DNA of 64,000 nt from an uncultured Clostridia bacterium (lineage in GTDB: Bacteria; Bacillota; Clostridia; TANB77; CAG-508), in assembly GCA_947573445.1 (NCBI GenBank), contig CANPFR010000004.1, positions 1 through 64,000 of the forward strand, written 5' to 3'. Shown one piece after another: positions 1-9,123 of the stretch. A model generated the notes under the pieces. That model searched no databases. It was given only the letters and a program-made list of their open reading frames with translations, and was not told the origin of the DNA. Both the position numbers and the translations under genes were made by a program. Numbering within the stretch: position 1 is the first letter of the stretch; each line of letters begins with the position of its first letter.

Positions 1-155
1 TTTAGTTTGTGATTTTTCTTGGCAGATATGCCATGAATTTAAATAACATTTAGATTGTTTTTTTAGATATTTTATTTATATCATAACACATTACATTTGT
101 CAATATTGTTTCAAAATTTCTTCAAAATATAAATTGAAAGTTGTTTGTTTTTTCT

Positions 156-1088
156 CTAAAACAAACAACTTATATACAAACAAAACAGTAAAATAAATAT
201 AATTCCATGTTTTTTACTAATCATTCTTCGATTTCTGAATAAGTCAAAAACCAATAGATAAATTGTTATGATAAGTAAAAAAATAAGGGAACGATTGAAT
301 TCAATGTCATAATGAATCGGTGTGATGATTGCTCCTATCGCTGGTAATAGACAAATATTGAAAATATTCGAGCCAATTACATTTCCAATGGCTAAATCAC
401 TTTCTTTTTTGATGGTTGCTATGATACAAGTCACAATCTCTGGTAAAGATGTTCCCAATGAAACAATCGTTATACTAATGATACTCTCACTTACACCAAA
501 AAGTTCAGCTATCGAAATTGCTCCATCTACCACAAAATCCGCTCCATATTTTAAGCCCAAAACACCTAAAATAAGATACACCAAAATCCATCCAAAAGGC
601 GTTTCTTTCTTCTCTTTTTCTTGTGCCTCTTCTTTGCCTTCAAAAACTGTATAAATAATATACACAATTGCAAAAAGCAACAATATTATAGCTTCTGTTT
701 TACTGATAACATTTCTATCTGCTCCAAAATTGCAGAAAGTAGTGAGCATTAAAATACTAAACACTGATACTGGTAAGTGCACTTGCAACATTTTATTATC
801 TATTTTAAGTGGATTACAAACACTTGCAATCCCTATTACTAAAAGCAAATTACAAATACAACTTCCTATCGAATTTCCAATAATGATATCTGAATTTCCT
901 GTTAAACTCGATTTCACAGTCACTAAAATTTCTGGAAGTGAAGTTCCAATTCCCACAATAACAATGCCAATTAACATTTCTGATAAATGAAATTTGTGTG
1001 CAATATTACTTGCTCCTTTTACCACAAAGTCAGCTCCTTTGATCAGTAACAGAAAACCAATTATCATTACAATTATTTCATATAACAT
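156..1088 (-). CDS. CaCA-family calcium/cation:sodium antiporter
   Basis: Integral membrane exchanger of the Ca2+/cation antiporter superfamily (YrbG-like branch), about ten membrane segments in 310 residues. The two inverted alpha repeats are both visible: GTSLPEILV near residue 48 with GNSIGSCICN after it, and GTSLPEIV near residue 212 with GNVIGSNIFN after it. The paired acidic residues of these repeats form the ion-binding site in the family. An acidic/lysine-rich linker near residues 150-165 separates the halves, as expected. It probably exports Ca2+ or another divalent cation in exchange for Na+ or H+; the ion is not predictable from sequence. It is read in the same direction as the phosphatase upstream. 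It has no in-frame CGG codon. Confidence 0.9.
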   Translation of the reverse strand: MLYEIIVMIIGFLLLIKGADFVVKGASNIAHKFHLSEMLIGIVIVGIGTSLPEILVTVKSSLTGNSDIIIGNSIGSCICNLLLVIGIASVCNPLKIDNKMLQVHLPVSVFSILMLTTFCNFGADRNVISKTEAIILLLFAIVYIIYTVFEGKEEAQEKEKKETPFGWILVYLILGVLGLKYGADFVVDGAISIAELFGVSESIISITIVSLGTSLPEIVTCIIATIKKESDLAIGNVIGSNIFNICLLPAIGAIITPIHYDIEFNRSLIFLLIITIYLLVFDLFRNRRMISKKHGIIFILLFCLYISCLF

Positions 1089-1138
1089 TTCCGAGTCCTC
1101 TTTTGATTTTTTTATTATTTTGTCAATTTTATGAAATT

Positions 1139-2626
1139 TTATTCTTGATTTGTTACTTTATATGCTTCGTCATTTTCTTGCAATTTGCGTCTTACAAAAC
1201 GATGAATATCTGTATTGTCAATCACTTCTTTACTCATTAGTTCTTCTGCATCTTTGCCATAAGAATAAACTAATACATTGCTATTTGTGTGATCATAATA
1301 TCCATTGGAACCATTTTGGAATAACTGATCGGTTAATTCCTCTTTGGCTGTTATATTTTCTAAGTTTAAACCACCTGTTTCGTGATCTGCAGTCACAATT
1401 AATAAAGTATTTGGGTGAGTATCCACATAATCCATAGCGACTTTGACAGCATTATCAAAACCATTTAATTCATTTAGCATATTCCCCATTTGGCCTTTGT
1501 GAGAATAGGTATCAATATCAGAACCTTCTATCATGACAAAAAAACCATTGTCATTTTCTAACCTTGCAATAGCAGCTTTCGTCATTTCAACTAAGCTCGG
1601 ATCAGCTGGTTTGGCATTTCCTTCCCCATCTTTCGTCATTCTATCCCAGGAAAATGCACCAATGACTTTTTCGTCTTTGGTATAATTAGCTAAATCCGTA
1701 AAATTAGTAACATAGTTATACCCATTTTGTGCCATTTCCTGTGGAAAACCATTAAACTGTTCTTGACCACCACCAATCATTAAATCCACCTGCTCCTCTG
1801 TAATTTGACGTTTGGCAATCAGCCAATAATTATTTCGATCACTGGTATGAGCTGTAAATCCAGCTGGTGTAGCGTGATAAATGGTTTGTGTGGAAACAGT
1901 TCCTACTTTTAAACCAAGAGAACGTGAATATTCTGTTAAATTTTGAACATTATTTTTGACAATATCTTTTCCCACATAATAATTTTTCGTTTTGACCCCC
2001 GTTGCTAATGCTGTAGCAGAAGCCGCACTATCTGTGGCAGAAGCACCTTCGTTTGCAACTGAAAAAGAGTAGGTCGTAACTTCTGCTTGGTTTGGAATCG
2101 TTTGCATGTGTAGTTTTGAGCCTTTATTGATTTCTCCTGCTTTTATGTGATTTTGCCCCATTCCATCACCAATCATAAAAATAATATTTAAACTATCATT
2201 TTTAACACCATCTGAAAATATTTTAACAATATTCCCTTCTTCAGATAGCTGGATATACTGCTTTGAACCTTTTTGATTTTGATAAACCAATTCTTTACTA
2301 CTTGAATTTCTACTTAAAACTCCACCTTTTGAAATAGTTATTGGATTGTTTTCACAGTTTTGTAAAATATAATCTTGGACAGTTTGATTTTGTCTTGTTT
2401 CATAATCTTGATAATAAGCAAGTTTCAAATTTGTTATGGCTAATTCGATTTGCTCTTGCTCAGCTGCACTTTGATTACGTTCAACTGCATCTGTGGCTTT
2501 TTTGAGAATCCCTTCTTCTCCTGTTATCAGATTTAAACTAATCCCCGCTAAAATCAGCAAAATGATAATTGTCACTATCAATGCAATTAGTGTAATAGCT
2601 TTTTCTTTTTGGTACCATTTTTTCAT
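1139..2626 (-). CDS. Alkaline phosphatase with prepilin-like N-terminal anchor
   Basis: Extracytoplasmic alkaline phosphatase, 495 residues. The N-terminus (about residues 8-45) is a type IV prepilin-like segment, ITLIALIVTIIILLILAGIS, followed by an EEGILKKA heptad. The same module starts the leucine-rich-repeat protein at 4.7 kb, so it is a shared surface-targeting device in this genome. The catalytic domain starts near residue 150: MIGDGMG supplies the first metal ligand, TDSAASATALATG the phosphorylated serine, and VTADHETGG the late metal ligands. The protein hydrolyses phosphomonoesters outside the cell. The start is supported by a GGAG-type site just upstream. Fusion of a pilin leader to a phosphatase is unusual; the enzyme is probably membrane-tethered or pilus-associated. 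It has no in-frame CGG. Confidence 0.9.
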   Translation of the reverse strand: MKKWYQKEKAITLIALIVTIIILLILAGISLNLITGEEGILKKATDAVERNQSAAEQEQIELAITNLKLAYYQDYETRQNQTVQDYILQNCENNPITISKGGVLSRNSSSKELVYQNQKGSKQYIQLSEEGNIVKIFSDGVKNDSLNIIFMIGDGMGQNHIKAGEINKGSKLHMQTIPNQAEVTTYSFSVANEGASATDSAASATALATGVKTKNYYVGKDIVKNNVQNLTEYSRSLGLKVGTVSTQTIYHATPAGFTAHTSDRNNYWLIAKRQITEEQVDLMIGGGQEQFNGFPQEMAQNGYNYVTNFTDLANYTKDEKVIGAFSWDRMTKDGEGNAKPADPSLVEMTKAAIARLENDNGFFVMIEGSDIDTYSHKGQMGNMLNELNGFDNAVKVAMDYVDTHPNTLLIVTADHETGGLNLENITAKEELTDQLFQNGSNGYYDHTNSNVLVYSYGKDAEELMSKEVIDNTDIHRFVRRKLQENDEAYKVTNQE

Positions 2627-2694
2627 ATCGTTTTTCTCCTTTGTATTTCCTTGTTCTTATTATAACAATAATTGCTTTTAATTAGCAAGTTTTT

Positions 2695-4505
2695 CTAAAA
2701 ATTTTTATTTTCCTCTTCTTCAACTGGTTCAGTTGGCTGTATTTCTAAATATTGGATAACTTCATTCAGAATTTTGCCTGCTACTGGTGCTGCAACTCCT
2801 CCGGCCGTTGATGACCACCTTCACCAGTCGGATTATAGAGTGTAATTAATATAGTAACTTGTGGATTATCTGTTGGTGCAACACCAATAAAGGATGTGAC
2901 ATATTTGTTAGTATTAACACCATCTTCTGAAGTTCCTGTTTTGCCACCAACATTGTAACCTAACACTTTTGCATTTTTTCCTGTTCCTTCACTAACAACA
3001 GAAGTCATCATACTCAAAACATTTTGAGCTGTTTCTTCGGAAATAACAGATTCTCCATAAACTGGCTCAATGTCTTGCACTTCCCCTGTTTTAGCATTTT
3101 TGATTTGTTTTACTAAACGTGGCTGAACATATACCCCTTTATTGCTAATGGCCGATACCATTGTAATCATTTGAATGGGCGTAACTTCAAATCTTTGCCC
3201 AAAGCTAATCGTAGCAAGTTCAACTGGCCCCACTTTTTCCTCTGTTAGAAAAATACTTTTAGCCTCTCCATATAAATCAATTCCTGTTTTCTTTAAAAAA
3301 CCAAATTTTTCAAGATAATCATAATATTTTTCAACACCAATTTTTTGTCCAAGTCCTATAAAGACTGGATTACAAGAATTCATTAAAGCTTCTCTTAAGG
3401 ATTCAGAACCATGTGGTCTGTAATAACGCCAACATTTAATGCGGACACCTGCAATTTCTATCCCTCCTGTACAACAATAAGCTCCTGCTTTGTCTGTTTC
3501 AGCAATTCCTTCCTGAAGAGATGCAGAAGCAGTTACAAGTTTAAAAGTTGAACCAGGTTCATATGTATCAGCAATTGCTTTATTTCTCCACATAGCCTGC
3601 AAGCTCTCCGATTTTTGTGCTTGATCCAATAAATCCCAAACTTCTTTCAGTTCTGGATTTGTGATTTGATATGGTTGGTTTAAATCGTAAAATGGATATG
3701 TTGCCATAGCTAAAATATCACCATTTCGTGGATCCATCATGATGACATTCCCTCCATCTGTACATACATTGTCAATACAAGCATCTTCTAAGTATTTTTC
3801 AACAATAGCTTGGATGTTCCTATCAATACTTAGGATTAGATCATTTCCAGTGGTTGGTTGTTCATAGTTTTCTCCTTCTGTTCCAAAGTTGTTACCTTTT
3901 GCGTCTATCATTTTGGAAATAGAACCATTTTGACCAGTTAAAATATCATTATATTTGGCTTCAATTCCATCTAAACCTTGATTATCGCTTCCACAAAAAC
4001 CAATCACATGAGATGCAAGACTAGATTGAGGATAAAATCGTTTGGTATCTTCGTCAATGTTGATGCCACTATATATGTCGTTTTCTTGCATCCATTTTCT
4101 AAGTTCATCTGTTTTTGTTTTGTCAACTCTTTTTACAATGGTCTCAATAGAACTATTTTTGCTGACTCTCTTTAGAATTTTATCATAATCAAGTTCAAAA
4201 ATATCGGATAAGATTTTGGCAACTTTTTCTTTGTTTTCAACTGGAATATTGACTGGATTTACCGTTACAGTTTCAACTGTGCTACTTTTGGCCAAAATAT
4301 TTTCACCAGTTCGATCATAAATAGTTCCTCTACTAGCTGTAACCGTTCTTTCAGAACTTTGCTGTCCATAAGCTTTGGTTTGTAATTCCTCGCCTTGTAC
4401 AAATTGAATATAGGCAGTGTGTGTAATTAAAATAATACTGGCTATCATAACACCAATTAATATTACTAACATACGTCTTTTTAATTTTAAAATATTGTTT
4501 TGCAT
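2695..4505 (-). CDS. Class B penicillin-binding protein (SpoVD/FtsI-like transpeptidase) with two CGGN sites
   Basis: Peptidoglycan transpeptidase with an N-terminal membrane anchor, a PBP dimerisation domain and a transpeptidase domain. STFK (active serine), SCN and KTGTS motifs are all present in order. The start chosen is the ATG at 4505, preceded by GGAGGG. In standard reading the frame is lost right after the conserved KTG region, at HQ. Two consecutive quadruplets, CGGC then CGGA (plus 2804-2807 and 2800-2803), each read as one glycine, restore HQGGGVAAPVAGK. That is the GG-AAPVF-like end of class B PBPs. They also extend the protein through an acidic tail to TAG at 2695, giving about 602 residues. 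Without them the protein would lose its conserved C-terminus. No PASTA domain. SpoVD or FtsI cannot be told apart here. Confidence 0.88.
2800..2807 (-). other. Two adjacent CGGN quadruplets in the PBP gene
   Basis: On the coding strand this reads CAA CGGC CGGA GGA. Both quadruplets sit in frame, and each replaces a single GGN glycine codon of the conserved GGGVAAPV segment. It is the only tandem case in the window. Two +1 shifts alone would leave the ribosome in the wrong frame if only one were used, so both must be decoded. Confidence 0.8.
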
Positions 4506-4672
4506 AAAAATCCCTCCACACAATAAACTTATGTATAAAATAAGATACTTATACTATTTTCCCCATAACAAAATTACCTAAAATATTTTATCAAAACAAA
4601 ATGATACGATAGAATAAAAAATAATTAGTATTACAAATTTTAAATTATTATGATAAAATTACCATAATAACC

Positions 4673-4701
4673 TTGTATTTCTAATCACATTACTATATAA
4701 T
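4673..4701 (+). promoter_or_regulatory. Sigma-70-type promoter for the leucine-rich-repeat gene
   Basis: TTGTAT (4673-4678) and TATAAT (4696-4701) are separated by 17 bases and lie just upstream of an AGGAGG ribosome site and the ATG at 4733. This is a near-consensus vegetative promoter. Confidence 0.7.
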
Positions 4702-4732
4702 TGATACACTAAAATACAAAGGAGGAAATTTA

Positions 4733-6114
4733 ATGAAATACTTAAATCAAGAACAAAATTCATACTTAAAACACACAAGAAAATCGATTAAAAAGAACTT
4801 CTCGCTAGTTCACCAAGAAAATGCAATCACTTTAATTGCATTAGTTATAACGATTATTGTGTTATTGATTTTAGCAGGAATCTCAATTAATTTAATATCA
4901 GGCAATCATGGAATTCTCCAAAAAGCTTCCCATTCAGTAAATCAAACAGAAATTTCAAGTGCAAAAGAAAATACAGAACTTTTAATAGCAACTTATGCAA
5001 GTGATTACTATGATAAAAAATATACTCGGTGACTCTGTTGACCATCCTAATGTACGAGCTTACATTACTCAAAATTTCTCCGAAACTGGAGAAATAGCTT
5101 CCAATTATTGGGTTAAACTTGATAAAAGTGAAAATCTCATAAAAGTATTTAAAAACAAAGAAGATACACAAGAACTTGCACAAGGTTTATTAAAAGAAAA
5201 TGGTGTAATCGAATGGCGGAAACAAGGAAAATAGTGGTTCTTCTGAAGGAGATAACAATCTTCCAAGTGGTAGTGAAGAAACTCCAGAGACTCCTACTTC
5301 ACTCTTTACTTATACTATTGCTGACAACGGTGTGACCATCACTGGTTTGACAGAAACTGGCCTCTCTTTCACAAACCTTACCATTCCAGATAAGCTAGAA
5401 GAAACACCTGTAACAGCCATTGGGGAAAATGCTTTTCAAAATAACACCACAATAGAAAGTATTACAATGCCAAACACCATCACATCCTTTGAATACAGAG
5501 CATTTTTTGGTTGTAGTTCCTTAACAGAAATGACAATACCATCTAATCTAAAATCCATTGGAATGCAAGTATTTTGGAATGTAAAAATAACTGATATAAC
5601 ATTACCTGCCAGTGTTGAAACAATTGCTACATTTGCATTTGCTTATAGCTCTATTGAAAGTATCACGTTTGAAGGAACCAATTGTACATTTAATGAGTCT
5701 GCTCTTGCTGGTATACCAAATTTAACAAATGTTGTTTTACCTAGTCAATTAACATCTATTACTCCAGCATTATTTAATAATAATACTAATCTAACTACTG
5801 TGATAATACCTGATACGGTAACATCCATTGGGGCACACGCTTTTAGAGAATGTACTAATTTAACGGGTTTAACCATTCCAAGTAAAGTAACTTCTATCGA
5901 TTTTGCTGCTTTTTATGGATGTTCTAATTTAGACTTAACTATTCCATCAACCATTACAAGCATTGATTTTGGATGTAATGCTTTAAAAAATGAACCGACC
6001 TTTCAAAATGTAAAATCCTTAAAAATTCCATCTAAGTGGAAAACCCAAATTAATACTTTACTTACTTCCTTCCAAATTTCTAATGCTGGAGCTCAAAAAA
6101 TTACTTATCTATAA
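4733..6114 (+). CDS. BspA-type leucine-rich-repeat surface protein with prepilin-like N-terminus and two CGGN sites
   Basis: Predicted surface protein of 459 residues. Residues about 32-65 are a prepilin-like hydrophobic segment (AITLIALVITIIVLLILAGI), nearly the same as in the phosphatase at 1.1 kb. After a linker rich in Ser, Glu and Pro, the C-terminal half is a set of BspA-type repeats (patterns AFxxCxxLTxxTIP and TSIGxxAF). In standard reading it falls into three pieces. The breaks are ACT-CGGT-GAC (5027) and TGG-CGGA-AAC (5217). Reading each CGGN as one glycine gives one continuous frame from the ATG at 4733 to TAA at 6114. BspA repeats often mediate adhesion to host proteins or other bacteria; that role is inferred. 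Confidence 0.87.
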
Positions 6115-6131
6115 TTTAAATAGATTATGAA

Positions 6132-6176
6132 AAAAACAAGTAATACACTTATAAAAATAGTGTATTACTTGTTTTT
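6132..6176. terminator. Bidirectional terminator hairpin
   Basis: A perfect 18-bp inverted repeat (6132-6149 with 6159-6176) has a 9-base loop, an A-run on its left arm and a T-run on its right arm. It lies between the rightward repeat-protein gene and the leftward hydrolase remnant, so it can stop transcription from both sides. Confidence 0.85.
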
Positions 6177-6214
6177 AACGTTTACAGCCTCTTGACTTTT
6201 ACAAAATTGTTGTT

Positions 6215-6524
6215 CTAATTTATTACTGTGCTAGTCTTTCCAATTCCATTTACTTGTGACATTAATCGGCTCCAACTAAGTGGCCCTAAAATACCATCTG
6301 CCGATAGACCATTTCTACTTTGAAATGTTAAAACTGCATTTCTAGTTTGAGTTCCAAATACGCCATCTAGTCCACCTGTTGTAAGCCCCAAAGCATTTAA
6401 TGCATCTTGTGCTACACAAACGTAGTTTCCTTTACTTCCATAACGTACAGTTGGATAACCTGCTGCTATTGTTCTATCATCAAAATGAACCCAACGAGGG
6501 GTTAAGTCGATTGGTTCTCGTGTT
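6215..6524 (-). pseudogene. 3' part of a peptidoglycan hydrolase gene (PG-binding domain), interrupted
   Basis: C-terminal part of a cell-wall hydrolase: TREPIDLTPRWVHFDD, then a PG_binding_1 domain (LQ-type helix VAQDALNALG, GVFGTQTRNAVLTFQ, LSADGILGPLSW). It begins abruptly at the attachment core at 6521-6524. The matching 5' part, ending in GVWRYVEGA, lies 8.8 kb away at 15336-15478 on the same strand. Joining the two across the TGTT core restores VEGATREPIDLTPRW in one frame. The gene is therefore split by the serine-recombinase element, not merely decayed. An in-frame ATG at 6541 lies in element DNA and could give a short product. Confidence 0.85.
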
Positions 6525-8210
6525 ACACAGGTTTTTAGCAAATTTGCTATTCTTCTCAGAACCCAGTTTTTGTGCTGTTTGTAAGAATTCGTTAAAACTA
6601 ATTCTTAAATGAATATCAATTTTATGATCATAGACAGCAATTTCTTTTATCATCGCTGATAATATTATTTTTTTTCTTTCTATACTGCAATTTTTTAAAA
6701 CTTCCTTCCAATCTGGAATCATACTTTTTATTTTTAGCATTTGCTCAAAATCTACTTCTTTTTGCTTTTTCAATTGTTCTAATCTTATCTTTTGTTTTTG
6801 AAAATCTTCTATCTTTTGTTTATTTTCTTCCATTAATTCAGATATTAACTCTCTCGTAAAAGTACTTTTTCCTGTTATCACATTCATAATTTCTTCTTTC
6901 AACAAATCATTTTTATTGGTATATTCTTTTATATTTTTCTCCAATTCTCTGATTTGTTTTCCTTCATTATCATTTGTATTTTTATAAATTTTTCTTATGT
7001 ATTCGGATAAATCTCGTTTTTCTAACAAATCTAAATAATGATATATTTCGTTCAAAACTGGTTCTTCTATGCAATTATTTTTATGACTTTTCTTCTGGGA
7101 ACTGCACTCCCTGCCACAAGCTTTATGACTACACATATAATATTTATATCTTGTATAGCCTTTGTTTCCATCTTCTAATTTTATTGTTCTTTTCGAGGTT
7201 CTAGTCGTTAGTTTTGAGCCACAGCCACCACACACAATAAACCCAGTAAACAGCATATCTCCTTTGGTTTGATAACTGAAATATTCCTTATTTTCTTCTT
7301 CACATTGTTTATTTTTATCACATCTGGCCTTTTTGATTTTTTGCACTTTTTCAAATTGTTCTTCTGGGATAATTTGAATTTCTTGAATTTTATCTTTCGA
7401 ATAAATCCAATCTTCTTTATTGGACACTCTTTTTCGCTTTCCACCACCAATTGGCACACTTGTTTTGTGAAAACATAAATAGCCAGTGTAAATTGGATTT
7501 CGAAGCATATTATTAATTGTGCTGTAACTCCACTGGCAACCTTTGTGGGTTTTGTATCCTTTGTCATTCAGATATTTAGCAATTCTCATTCCGCCATAGC
7601 CCTCTTCGGTAAATAAATCAAATATTTTTCTCACGATTTCTGCCTCGGTTGGCACGATTTCATACGTTTTTCTTTCTACACCTCGTTTAGTGAGAATTCC
7701 AGTTTTCACCATTCTATAACCATAAGGAGGAACAGAGCTGATATTAATGCCTTCCTCAATCATTTGCTTTTGCTTCGTTCGAACTCTTACCGAAGTTTTT
7801 TCACTTTCGCCACCAGATTGCCAATATCTTATATAGTTGATTAATTTATCAGCTCGTGATTCGAACTTTTGCTGACCTTCTTGTGTCGACCACACTTCAA
7901 TACCGTGTTGATCAAACCATTCCACAATGAAAGGAGTTTCGTCGTCTCTTCTTCCCAATCTATCAAACATAAACACCAGTAAGACGTCAAATTCTTTGTT
8001 AATGGCATCGGTTCTAATTTCTTGCAAAACATCTCTGTCTTCTAATTTTTTATTGTAGCCTGATACGCCTTTTTCAATGTATTCTTTGTCAAATTTCCAA
8101 TCTGGCATCATTTCTATATATTTCCTACATTCAATTCTTTGCATTGGAATGTCGTTTTTGTCCAACTGTTTGACCGTTGATACTCTATATAAACATCGAA
8201 CTCTTTTCAT
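6480..8210 (-). CDS. Large serine recombinase (element integrase)
   Basis: Site-specific integrase/excisionase of 576 residues. The resolvase catalytic domain has YRVST with the nucleophilic serine near residue 11. The Recombinase domain follows around residues 160-270 (PPYGYRM, NNMLRNPIYTGYL). Next are a zinc ribbon (CGGCGSKL ... CSHKACGREC) and a coiled coil around residues 400-510. The gene sits at the end of its element, beside attL, as usual for this family. Its last 14 codons and stop lie beyond the core, in host hydrolase DNA, so integration sets the C-terminus. It should recombine the palindromic attP with a site in the hydrolase gene. It has no in-frame CGG. Confidence 0.93.
   Translation of the reverse strand: MKRVRCLYRVSTVKQLDKNDIPMQRIECRKYIEMMPDWKFDKEYIEKGVSGYNKKLEDRDVLQEIRTDAINKEFDVLLVFMFDRLGRRDDETPFIVEWFDQHGIEVWSTQEGQQKFESRADKLINYIRYWQSGGESEKTSVRVRTKQKQMIEEGINISSVPPYGYRMVKTGILTKRGVERKTYEIVPTEAEIVRKIFDLFTEEGYGGMRIAKYLNDKGYKTHKGCQWSYSTINNMLRNPIYTGYLCFHKTSVPIGGGKRKRVSNKEDWIYSKDKIQEIQIIPEEQFEKVQKIKKARCDKNKQCEEENKEYFSYQTKGDMLFTGFIVCGGCGSKLTTRTSKRTIKLEDGNKGYTRYKYYMCSHKACGRECSSQKKSHKNNCIEEPVLNEIYHYLDLLEKRDLSEYIRKIYKNTNDNEGKQIRELEKNIKEYTNKNDLLKEEIMNVITGKSTFTRELISELMEENKQKIEDFQKQKIRLEQLKKQKEVDFEQMLKIKSMIPDWKEVLKNCSIERKKIILSAMIKEIAVYDHKIDIHLRISFNEFLQTAQKLGSEKNSKFAKNLCNTRTNRLNPSLGSF
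6514..6540. other. attL junction of the serine-recombinase element
   Basis: The plus strand reads TTCTCG TGTT ACACAGGTTTTT. The hydrolase-side flank lies left of TGTT (6521-6524) and element DNA lies to the right. The core and the half-palindrome ACACAGGTTTT mirror the AAAACCTGTGT at the other end (15324-15335). The two base pairs exchanged cannot be defined from one junction pair but fall in or next to TGTT. Confidence 0.8.
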
Positions 8211-8289
8211 TGTATTCCCTCCTTTCTTTTAGAATAGCATTTATTTTTCACTTTTAGAAATGTACAAATTTTCTAATTTATTGTTATTT

Positions 8290-8502
8290 TCACATTTCCT
8301 TCTTCAAAATTTCTTCAATATAATATTTTGATAATTGTTTTAGCACTTCCGTCATTACATCTGTTTCGTTTTCTTCAAAAATGATATTGATTTCTTTGGT
8401 ATTTTCTTGACTAAATTTTTTTATGACTTTTTGCCCATTTTCATTTGTTTCTAACTTGTATTCTGCTTCTGTACTATTTTTTTCTTCCTTCAAATGAAAC
8501 AC
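8290..8502 (-). CDS. Small acidic protein upstream of the recombinase
   Basis: A 70-residue, strongly charged protein with no recognised domain and no signal peptide. It contains an acidic middle (FEENETDVMTEVLKQL) and a predicted C-terminal helix. It is read in the same direction as the recombinase, 80 bases upstream. A small accessory role such as a directionality factor or regulator is possible by position only. An AAAGAGG-like site precedes it weakly. Confidence 0.5.
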   Translation of the reverse strand: MFHLKEEKNSTEAEYKLETNENGQKVIKKFSQENTKEINIIFEENETDVMTEVLKQLSKYYIEEILKKEM

Positions 8503-8554
8503 CTCTATTTTAAATATATTTAAAATAAAAATAATAATTACTGTAAATCTTAAA

Positions 8555-8670
8555 TAGCTTGGGCAAGCCCTCAGGTTCTAACGCATACTGACCTTGTAAC
8601 AGGCAAAGCCTTAACAAGCTCAGCAACTTTCACCTATCTAATCATCAAGCTTATTCTCAATGCGTGGAAC
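8555..8670 (-). ncRNA. Candidate structured RNA
   Basis: Unlike the AT-rich flanks, this stretch has several nested complementary segments. ACGCAT (8581-8586) pairs with ATGCGT (8660-8665). CTTGT (8593-8597) pairs with ACAAG (8614-8618). AGGC (8601-8604) pairs with GCCT (8608-8611) around AAA. GGGC (8561-8564) pairs with GCCC (8567-8570). The strand is assigned from the direction of the downstream genes. The family is unknown to me; its size would fit raiA-like RNA, but I cannot confirm that. Confidence 0.45.
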
Positions 8671-8917
8671 AGTTTTATCATGCTCGTGTTATGACTAAAT
8701 AAGCGTTTCTTTAAGTGTATTTAATGATTTTGTATTTAGTTTTCAATGTGCTTTTGAGAAAATTTTTTTACCTCTCTCTATATATAAGGCGAAAAAAGTT
8801 ACACTTTTTTGTAATTTTTTTAATTTCCTTCAATTGTTTCCTGACTTAAAGGCTATTTTACAACCCTTTTTTCTAAAAAAATTTAATTATATCTCCTCTC
8901 AATTGCTTTCTCAATTA

Positions 8918-8962
8918 ATAAGTTCCAAAAAGTCATATCTAAATTGACTTTTTGGAACTTAT
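8918..8962. repeat. Perfect 18-bp inverted repeat
   Basis: Arms 8918-8935 and 8945-8962 are fully complementary with a 9-base loop. It lies in the 620-base gap between the small acidic gene and the Fic gene. There is no T-run directly after either arm, so it is less like a terminator than a protein-binding or recombination palindrome. The rest of the gap holds the RNA candidate at 8.6 kb and one copy of the imperfect repeat at 8965. Confidence 0.6.
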
Positions 8963-8964
8963 AG

Positions 8965-9035
8965 ATCATTTATTGAAATGAGAAGTATTTTAGGAATAAA
9001 TTTTCTTATGGAATGGGATAAAATTAATTACTAGA
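8965..9035. repeat. Imperfect direct repeat, copy 1 (left of the Fic gene)
   Basis: About 70 bases resembling 10405-10472 in the same orientation (shared blocks TTATTG, AATGAGAA, ATGG, AAATTA). The two copies bracket the Fic gene. Copy 2 translates on the plus strand as YWNEKHYRNRFCDGI without a stop, so the repeats may be the decayed end of a coding sequence. Confidence 0.4.
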
Positions 9036-9123
9036 ACAATTAAATCTAAAAAAATAGATACAGTGTGAAATTTAACTCTTTAAATTAAAAGTAGTTTTCA
9101 CACTTTTGCTTTATATTATAAAA

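Noticed and set aside
7208..7567. Basic open frame on the minus strand inside the recombinase gene
   Set aside because: It overlaps the recombinase zinc-ribbon region in another frame and has no ribosome site or domain.
8555..8770. Degenerate rRNA operon end (23S 3' end and spacer-like ATTGAAAACTAAATA)
   Set aside because: Only short blocks match and no longer rRNA stretch is present; kept as a structured RNA candidate.
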